Positions 24,335 to 28,662 of a DNA stretch of 28,662 bases are shown piece after piece. The position numbers and the translations under genes are program-made. The stretch comes from a virus: positions 1 through 28,662 of IMG/VR virus record IMGVR_UViG_3300043437_000785, one strand, 5' to 3'. Under the pieces are notes generated by a model. That model was not told where the DNA came from and searched no databases. It saw only the letters and a list, made by a program, of their open reading frames with translations. Each line of letters starts with the position of its first letter. Within the stretch, counting starts at the first letter, position 1.

Positions 24335-25114
24335 TTAAAAAATATACCTAATATTACACCAAGGTATGATATTATTATGTAATTCTTTAAATTCATTAAT
24401 TAATTGATTTTTAAACTCCCATTGATACCTAATATTTTCTCCTCCATATTGAGATATTTTAGTTTCTTGTATTTCTGGTTTCCAAAGTAGGTTTTCTATT
24501 TCTATAGCATTTTGTTCTAAATTAATATTATGTAAGTTTTGATTATGAGTTAAAAATATAACTTCACAAGCTACTTTATCTTTATATAATACTTTCTGAT
24601 CTATTAGTTTAAATAATTCTTCATAATCTTTTTTCCAAGTATTAGTATATACAATAGGACTAAAATTAATATGTACATCCCAACCATGCTCTATAAATTT
24701 ATTAATAGCTTCAATCCTTTTCTCTATTTTAAAAGTTTTAGGTTCTAAAATATCAGACATATGTTGAGGCATTAAACTATATCTAATTCTTAGTTTTTCA
24801 TTACCATAAGGTAGTAATTGATTATTAACAAATTTAGTAGCAAAAGTAGCTTTAATATTAGGAGTTTCTGTAAAAAACTTTAATACTTTATCCCAATTAT
24901 AATCTTTCCAATGATAATTAAGATCTACATCACATCCCACATCAAAAGTCCAATACTTTAAATCTGTTTGATTAGGGATTTTAGTACCTAATTTTAAAGA
25001 ATGTTGTCTTATTGATTCTAATATTTCATCTACATTAGTATTAATATAAATATATTTTCTTCCAAATCTTCTAGTATAACAATAACTATTAGAACATCCA
25101 GCATTGCATCCCAT
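24335..25114 (-). CDS. Spore-photoproduct-lyase-like radical SAM protein, 5' end lost by a frameshift
   Basis: The 259-aa frame matches phage SPL-like radical SAM proteins: GCNAGC near the start, then RRFGRKYIYINTN, FDVGCDVDLN, ATFATKFV, RIRYSLMPQ, GWDVHINFSPIVY, VIFLTHNQN and the C-terminus SQYGGENIRYQWEF and IPWCNIRYIF. The frame is open upstream of the ATG and encodes VSKPNFI, which belongs in the family just before GC. The expected start of the protein is found in the other frame at 25132-25218, ending PP then TAA, so a shift of one base splits the gene. In addition the Cys pattern is C-x3-C-x4-C (residues 3, 7, 12), not the CX3CX2C needed for a canonical 4Fe-4S site. Either a decaying pseudogene, a recoded gene or a sequence error. 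Confidence 0.75.
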   Translation of the reverse strand: MGCNAGCSNSYCYTRRFGRKYIYINTNVDEILESIRQHSLKLGTKIPNQTDLKYWTFDVGCDVDLNYHWKDYNWDKVLKFFTETPNIKATFATKFVNNQLLPYGNEKLRIRYSLMPQHMSDILEPKTFKIEKRIEAINKFIEHGWDVHINFSPIVYTNTWKKDYEELFKLIDQKVLYKDKVACEVIFLTHNQNLHNINLEQNAIEIENLLWKPEIQETKISQYGGENIRYQWEFKNQLINEFKELHNNIIPWCNIRYIF

Positions 25115-25131
25115 AATAAAATTTGGCTTAC

Positions 25132-25218
25132 TTACGGAGGAACAAAATCACTGCTTCTACCATTCTCTTTTATTTTAAGAGTTCTTGTAATTTGTTTTTT
25201 TAATTCTAAATCATTCAT
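25132..25218 (-). pseudogene. N-terminal fragment of the radical SAM gene in a shifted frame
   Basis: ATG 25218 to TAA 25132-25134 encodes 28 residues, MNDLELKKQITRT then IKENGRSSDFVPP. SSDFV-x-P followed by KPNFI-x-GC is the expected N-terminal region of SPL-like phage proteins, and KPNFIMGC is read in the adjacent frame at the stop. The start overlaps the endonuclease stop by 8 bases (ATGAATGA). Total 24335-25218 is 884 bases, one short of a multiple of three, in line with loss of a single base near 25135. Confidence 0.65.
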
Positions 25219-26182
25219 AATTTAAATTGTTTATTTTTGTAAAACATTCATGATGCCCTTTAAAACTTATTTTAGGTATATATCTATAAGAAATGTGTTC
25301 GATTTGTATTTTATTTTCTAATTTAGAAATATAATCAGCATCTTCATTTTGGATTATTTTTAAAATTTTATAATTATAAGGTAAAAAATCTTTTCCAGAA
25401 AATCTTTTTATTATAGGTAAAAATGTTTTACCTACTTTAAAAAATCTTTCATTTTCATTCCAACATTCAAGAATATATACTTTAAAAGAATCAAAATTTT
25501 TAGACTTTAAACCAGCTTTTTTCCAACCAGAATAACTTCTAAGATTTAAATCTTTATTTTTTAAAAAATTATTATTTGCAATAGATGCACATTTTTTACA
25601 CCCATTTCCTTTTAAATGATTAAAAGGAATTTGTTCAAAATCCCCATGAATTCTGCAAGTTATAGTTACTTTATTATAACTATTTATATAAATACATTTA
25701 TCATATTCATAAGTATCTCCATGAACATCCTTACTTCTTGTAATAAAATTTAATGCTACTTTTTTTGCTTTTTTATAGTTTTGTTTAGCACAAGTATGAC
25801 ATTTAGATCCTTTTAATAAAGAAGTTGCTTTCATTTCAAAAATACCATGTTTTTTACATATTATTTTAACTTTTGCTCTATCGTTCACATATTCAACTAA
25901 AGAATAATCATAATCATATTGTAATTTATCTACATGAATTTCTTTTAATTTATTAATAAAATATTCTGTTTTATTAATTGCTGTTTGAATAGAAGGAGTT
26001 TGATTTCGTTTTAATGAAATAAAAAATGGATTACATATTCCATATTTTGTTTTAACTAAAACTCTACTGTTTTTAGGATTATCAATAATTTCTAAATTAA
26101 AATTAGGATTTATTTTTAAAATGTCCTCTTTTAAAGTTTCTTTTGTATATTTTATATTTTTCATACTGTAAATATACAACAT
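25211..26182 (-). CDS. GIY-YIG homing-type endonuclease with Cys/His repeats
   Basis: A 323-aa putative mobile endonuclease. Two copies of a DNA-binding Cys/His module are seen: ICKKHGIFEM...GSKCHTCA (Cys109, His112, Cys128, Cys131) and TCRIHGDFEQIPFNHLKGNG-C (Cys176, His179, Cys195, Cys198), each preceded by a Y-x-Y and Y/N-rich segment, as in repeats of phage homing endonucleases. The C-terminal part is GIY-YIG-like: VYIL (235-238), FKVGKT (248-253), Arg260 and Glu289. The IPKISFKGHHECF end also fits that group. The ATG at 26182 follows an AAATAA-type leader; an alternative start is 26164 (MKNIKYTKE). It lies between two fragments that look like the same gene start. Confidence 0.88.
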   Translation of the reverse strand: MLYIYSMKNIKYTKETLKEDILKINPNFNLEIIDNPKNSRVLVKTKYGICNPFFISLKRNQTPSIQTAINKTEYFINKLKEIHVDKLQYDYDYSLVEYVNDRAKVKIICKKHGIFEMKATSLLKGSKCHTCAKQNYKKAKKVALNFITRSKDVHGDTYEYDKCIYINSYNKVTITCRIHGDFEQIPFNHLKGNGCKKCASIANNNFLKNKDLNLRSYSGWKKAGLKSKNFDSFKVYILECWNENERFFKVGKTFLPIIKRFSGKDFLPYNYKILKIIQNEDADYISKLENKIQIEHISYRYIPKISFKGHHECFTKINNLNYE

Positions 26183-26187
26183 TTTAT

Positions 26188-26274
26188 TTAAAAAACAAAA
26201 TTACAAATTACATAATCAGAACTTTCCTTACAAGCAATAGTTTTAGTCTTTTGATATTTAAGTTCTAATTGCAT
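26188..26274 (-). pseudogene. Relic resembling the start of the radical SAM gene
   Basis: ATG 26274 (TAATG with the helicase stop) to TAA 26188-26190 encodes 28 residues: MQLELKYQKTKTIACKESSD then YVICNFVF. It aligns with the fragment at 25132-25218 (M-x-LELK-x-Q-x-T-x-T, KE, SSD-F/Y-V). It fills the gap between helicase and endonuclease. Inferred to be the original gene start, cut off when the endonuclease gene arrived; an independent tiny gene is possible. Confidence 0.5.
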
Positions 26275-27407
26275 TATAGTTTTAATTCTTTTAAAGGTGT
26301 TAATTTTCTTTGTGTAAAGTAAGTATTATCTATAATAGATTTATAAGTTTCTTCAGTAGTATCTTGAACTTTAGGCATTTCTTTGAAGATTCCCACTACT
26401 GGATTAAAGGCAAGTCCAATTCTGACATCATCTGAGCCATAACTATTCTTTAATATTTTAATACTTCTATACATTTTATTACCATAAGAGTTTCTTAATT
26501 TTTCTAAATTATAACCAATAGGGTCAGGTATTTTATATCTCATTGGATCAAATAAAGCTATACATACCTCACTATCTTCTTGTGTTGATGCAGAATCTTT
26601 AAAGTCCTCTAACATAGGTTCTACATCTCCATTTTTTAATCTTATAGGGTTAGATATATCTCTGTTAAATTGAGATATTTTTACTATAGTATAACCATAA
26701 ACATCTCTAAATTTTCTAGCATCTTCTGAAGATTGATCTATAATTTCTTTTTTAGAGGATAATCTAACTTTATCTCCATTAGGATAACTTCTGGTTTCTT
26801 TCTTTTGTAAACCAATATGGTCATAAATTACTATAACATGCTCATTAGGGTCATTAGGGATATATTTATAATTATGTTCATCTATTTTTACTTTTTTACC
26901 ATTAGCTTCAGCATAAGCATCTATAGTTTTTTTAATACCCATAGGATTTTGAGGATTTTCTATAATAGTAACTACATTATTTAACATAGTATTTATATAA
27001 TCTTTGTAAGATTTTACTATTTCTAGTTCTTCAGCAGTTAATTTATTTTCTTTAGAAACCCAACCTAAAATCTTATTTACAGATATAATTTGACCTGTAT
27101 CAGTAAATATTTTTCTACTTATCCATTTAGCTATTTTGTAGTTTTTTCTTCTTTCCATAGAAAAATAGAAGATTTTTAACTTCAATCCTTTAGTATTTTT
27201 AGGAGATAAAACAAACTCATAAGGATTTAATACAAAAGCATCATCTAAAAATGTAGTTTTTCCTGAACCTGTAAAACCTCCTATTAGGTAATAAGTAGCT
27301 TTTCTTAACCCTATATGATAATTTAATCTATCAAAACCCATTGAAATAAGTTCTTTATTTAATCCTTCTGTTATTTCTTTCTCTAAATCATCAAAATAAT
27401 CTATCAT
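26274..27407 (-). CDS. DnaB-like replicative helicase (RecA-fold ATPase domain)
   Basis: A 377-aa hexameric-helicase-type ATPase, likely unwinding DNA at the phage fork. Walker A GGFTGSGKTT (43-52), then FYFSMERRKNYKIAKWISRK (about 80-99) typical of DnaB motif H1a, Walker B VIVIYDH (191-197), KISQFNRDI (about 243-251, motif 3 with the sensor Gln) and EDFKDSASTQEDSEV (arginine-finger/motif 4 region). It is shorter than bacterial DnaB (about 450-470 aa) because the N-terminal primase-binding domain is missing or reduced to about 35 residues. The start overlaps the stop of the 197-aa gene (TAATG), so the two are coupled and may work together. Confidence 0.92.
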   Translation of the reverse strand: MIDYFDDLEKEITEGLNKELISMGFDRLNYHIGLRKATYYLIGGFTGSGKTTFLDDAFVLNPYEFVLSPKNTKGLKLKIFYFSMERRKNYKIAKWISRKIFTDTGQIISVNKILGWVSKENKLTAEELEIVKSYKDYINTMLNNVVTIIENPQNPMGIKKTIDAYAEANGKKVKIDEHNYKYIPNDPNEHVIVIYDHIGLQKKETRSYPNGDKVRLSSKKEIIDQSSEDARKFRDVYGYTIVKISQFNRDISNPIRLKNGDVEPMLEDFKDSASTQEDSEVCIALFDPMRYKIPDPIGYNLEKLRNSYGNKMYRSIKILKNSYGSDDVRIGLAFNPVVGIFKEMPKVQDTTEETYKSIIDNTYFTQRKLTPLKELKL

Positions 27408-28000
27408 TATATATCAAATGTGTTTATTGGTGTACTTGTATTGTGATTAGCTTGAATAGTTGTATTTTCTTTTCCATCATAATTCTCATAATCATCTACT
27501 AACATACTCTTACTATCTTTACTTATATAGTATCCTAAGAGAGGAATATATTTAAAATTAGCTTTTACAGCTTTTCTTATGTGATTTAAGAGTATAGTTT
27601 CTATTTTATTGTAGTCTTTTAGTTTATATTTTAGAACTACTTTTTTAAGTTTATCTGTGAAATCTTTTAAATTTGGAAAAAAAGAATATTTACCATCTAC
27701 TCTATATTGTCTTTCTCCTGTAAGTTTAAACAATTCATCTTGAAGTTTTTTATGTAAAAGAGGATAATTAATACCTTTTGTATCATTTTTACCTTCTATT
27801 TCCTTTAAAATTTCATAACCTTTAGTAGTTAATTCTTCAGTATTTGTTAGAAAACCTTCAGTTTTCATACCTACTATAATATCTAAATATTCTTCTCTAA
27901 AGTTAAAAAGAGCATTATCTTCTACTAATTTTAATAGAAGATAATACCTTACAGATAAACCTAGTTCTTTTATTTTTAATAAAGTTTCTAAGTTGTACAT
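27407..28000 (-). CDS. Putative winged-helix replication accessory protein, 197 aa
   Basis: Family not identified. The N-terminal about 60 residues (LGLSVRYYLLLKLVEDNAL, EEYLDIIVGMKTEGFL, TEELTTKGYEIL) look like a winged helix: helix, helix, recognition helix and a TTKG wing that ends in a helix, as in many phage replisome proteins. The C-terminal part is basic and helical (LKDFTDKLKKVVLKYKLKDY, HIRKAVKANFKYIPLLGYYI). It is coupled to the DnaB-like helicase by a one-base TAATG overlap, so a role as loader, organiser or DNA-binding partner is inferred. No Walker motif, so it is not a DnaC-type ATPase. Confidence 0.75.
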   Translation of the reverse strand: MYNLETLLKIKELGLSVRYYLLLKLVEDNALFNFREEYLDIIVGMKTEGFLTNTEELTTKGYEILKEIEGKNDTKGINYPLLHKKLQDELFKLTGERQYRVDGKYSFFPNLKDFTDKLKKVVLKYKLKDYNKIETILLNHIRKAVKANFKYIPLLGYYISKDSKSMLVDDYENYDGKENTTIQANHNTSTPINTFDI

Positions 28001-28034
28001 AGTTTTGTTTTTTTTTAATTATAATTATTAAAAA

Positions 28035-28068
28035 ACCCTCTTATACTTTTTAAATTATATAAGAGGGT
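28035..28068 (-). terminator. Intrinsic terminator after the right-edge gene
   Basis: ACCCTCTTATA and TATAAGAGGGT (28035-28045 and 28058-28068) form a perfect 11-bp stem with a 12-base loop. On the minus strand it is followed by TTTTTTAAT, a good T tract. It lies about 25 bases after the stop of the gene at 28093 and before the helicase operon, separating the two. No TAnnTTTG promoter is obvious between it and 28000. Confidence 0.88.
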
Positions 28069-28092
28069 CTAAGACTTAATATAATTTATTTA

Positions 28093-28662
28093 CTAATAAT
28101 CATCACTTGTACTACTAGCTAAAACTGCTCCAGAAGCTAAAAAGTTCTTTGAAGAGTCATAAATATCTATTTCTTGTGGTAAGAAATAGCTACTTTTTCT
28201 AAATCCATTAACTTCATCCATAGTGTCTATTAAAAATGTTTCTACTGGAGTAATTTTTCTAGCTTTGCTTTCTTTAGCTTGTATAAGGGAAGCTAATTTA
28301 GTAGGGTCTAGATTATAAGCTTTTACATTTTTAAACATATATCCAGGTAAAAATGCTCTGTTATAAATAGTTTGTACAGGAGTTCCATCATCTTTTAATT
28401 TAACTCCATAAGAACATACTACAGTTTTCTCATTTCCACTAACATCAAATCTAATGTCCATTAGAGTTTTTCTTAGTGATTTAAAGTTTCCTTTTAGCAT
28501 AGTAGGTATATCTAATAAAAGATTTAAATCTTGACTATATATATCTAAATTAAACATATTAATCATAAAGTTATATACAGCAACTTCTCCTTCTAAAGCT
28601 TTTCTAAATACTTTATTTCCTAAGTTATCTACTTCTTCTGGTTTAGCTCCAGCATTATATTT
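28093..28662 (-). CDS. Unidentified protein, C-terminal part, truncated by window edge
   Basis: The frame stays open to the right edge (32 codons before the ATG at 28566), so at least 189 residues are the C-terminal part of a longer protein. It includes EGEVAVYNFMINMFNLDIYS, a Leu-rich LLLDIPTMLKGNFKSLRKTL, a segment YNRAFLPGYMFKNVKAYNL and an acidic, Ser-rich C-terminal tail (ASSTSDDY). It has its own strong terminator and lies upstream of the helicase, a pattern expected of an abundant protein such as a single-strand DNA-binding protein with an acidic tail. That assignment is inference only; I do not recognise a defining motif. The stop is TAG. Confidence 0.8.
   Translation of the reverse strand, partial: KYNAGAKPEEVDNLGNKVFRKALEGEVAVYNFMINMFNLDIYSQDLNLLLDIPTMLKGNFKSLRKTLMDIRFDVSGNEKTVVCSYGVKLKDDGTPVQTIYNRAFLPGYMFKNVKAYNLDPTKLASLIQAKESKARKITPVETFLIDTMDEVNGFRKSSYFLPQEIDIYDSSKNFLASGAVLASSTSDDY

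Noticed and set aside
25135-25145. Programmed -1 or +1 frameshift at the CCTCCGTAA stop of the radical SAM fragment
   Set aside because: No X-XXY-YYZ slippery heptamer is present and a +1 shift meets another stop at once (AAG TAA); simple base loss is more likely.
26169-26199. Promoter before the endonuclease (TTTG-N19-TATATTTA)
   Set aside because: The last base of the -7 box is wrong and the box would place transcription start at or past the 26164 ATG; translational coupling to the upstream frame explains expression as well.
28564-28566. ATG 28566 as the start of the right-edge gene
   Set aside because: The frame continues open for 32 codons to the window edge with protein-like sequence.
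1-28662. tRNA genes, rRNA, CRISPR arrays or insertion sequences
   Set aside because: The gaps are short and AT-rich; no cloverleaf-like GC-rich segments, spaced repeats, or transposase-like frames were seen.

Overview
The window looks like part of a large, very AT-rich tailed-phage genome whose host is probably a member of the Bacteroidota. Evidence for phage: dense, mostly one-directional packing of small unknown genes around dUTPase, RecA, DNA ligase, flap-type exonuclease, DnaB-like helicase and ribonucleotide reductase, plus a giant multidomain protein and a GIY-YIG homing-type endonuclease. Evidence for the host group: three upstream regions match the Bacteroidota promoter layout (TTG/TTTG, 19-21 nt, TAnnTTTG), and start codons follow A-rich leaders rather than Shine-Dalgarno sequences. 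TAA, TAG and TGA all act as terminators (dUTPase ends with TAG directly after its motif V), so there is no sign of stop-codon reassignment. I cannot name the phage genus.

Layout. (1) 2-6655, plus strand: 3' part of a giant polyvalent-type protein with a zincin HEVAH motif, open at the left edge. (2) 6659-7391: a switch zone with one short minus gene, a divergent AT-rich promoter region, one short plus gene and a strong bidirectional terminator (7349-7380). (3) 7391-13367, minus: an accessory cluster with two SAM methyltransferases, two glycosyltransferases and small unknown genes, apparently started by a promoter at 13382-13411. (4) 13379-21602, minus: nucleotide and DNA metabolism: NinG/HNH-like protein, class II (cobalamin) ribonucleotide reductase, dUTPase, metallophosphoesterase, ATP-dependent ligase with WGR-like N-terminus, dATP/dGTP diphosphohydrolase-like protein and RecA; it is preceded by a promoter whose -33 box lies in the loop of a perfect 12-bp hairpin (21624-21665). 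(5) 21682-28000, minus: 5'-3' exonuclease, a Rieske-type iron-sulfur protein, a frameshifted spore-photoproduct-lyase-like radical SAM gene, a GIY-YIG endonuclease flanked by two related N-terminal gene fragments, and a DnaB-like helicase with a putative winged-helix partner. (6) 28093-28662: C-terminal part of another minus gene, open at the right edge and followed by a clear terminator.

Together the minus block would make and police dNTPs (RNR, dUTPase, dATP/dGTP diphosphohydrolase) and replicate, recombine and repair DNA (helicase, exonuclease, ligase, RecA), while the methyltransferase/glycosyltransferase cluster probably modifies a glycan or another phage or host target. Three small genes were found by reading the gaps: 13004-13174, 21070-21246 and, less surely, 16182-16310. 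The most unusual locus is 24335-26274, where a homing-type endonuclease sits between two versions of a gene start and the downstream radical SAM gene is frameshifted and lacks the canonical CX3CX2C motif.
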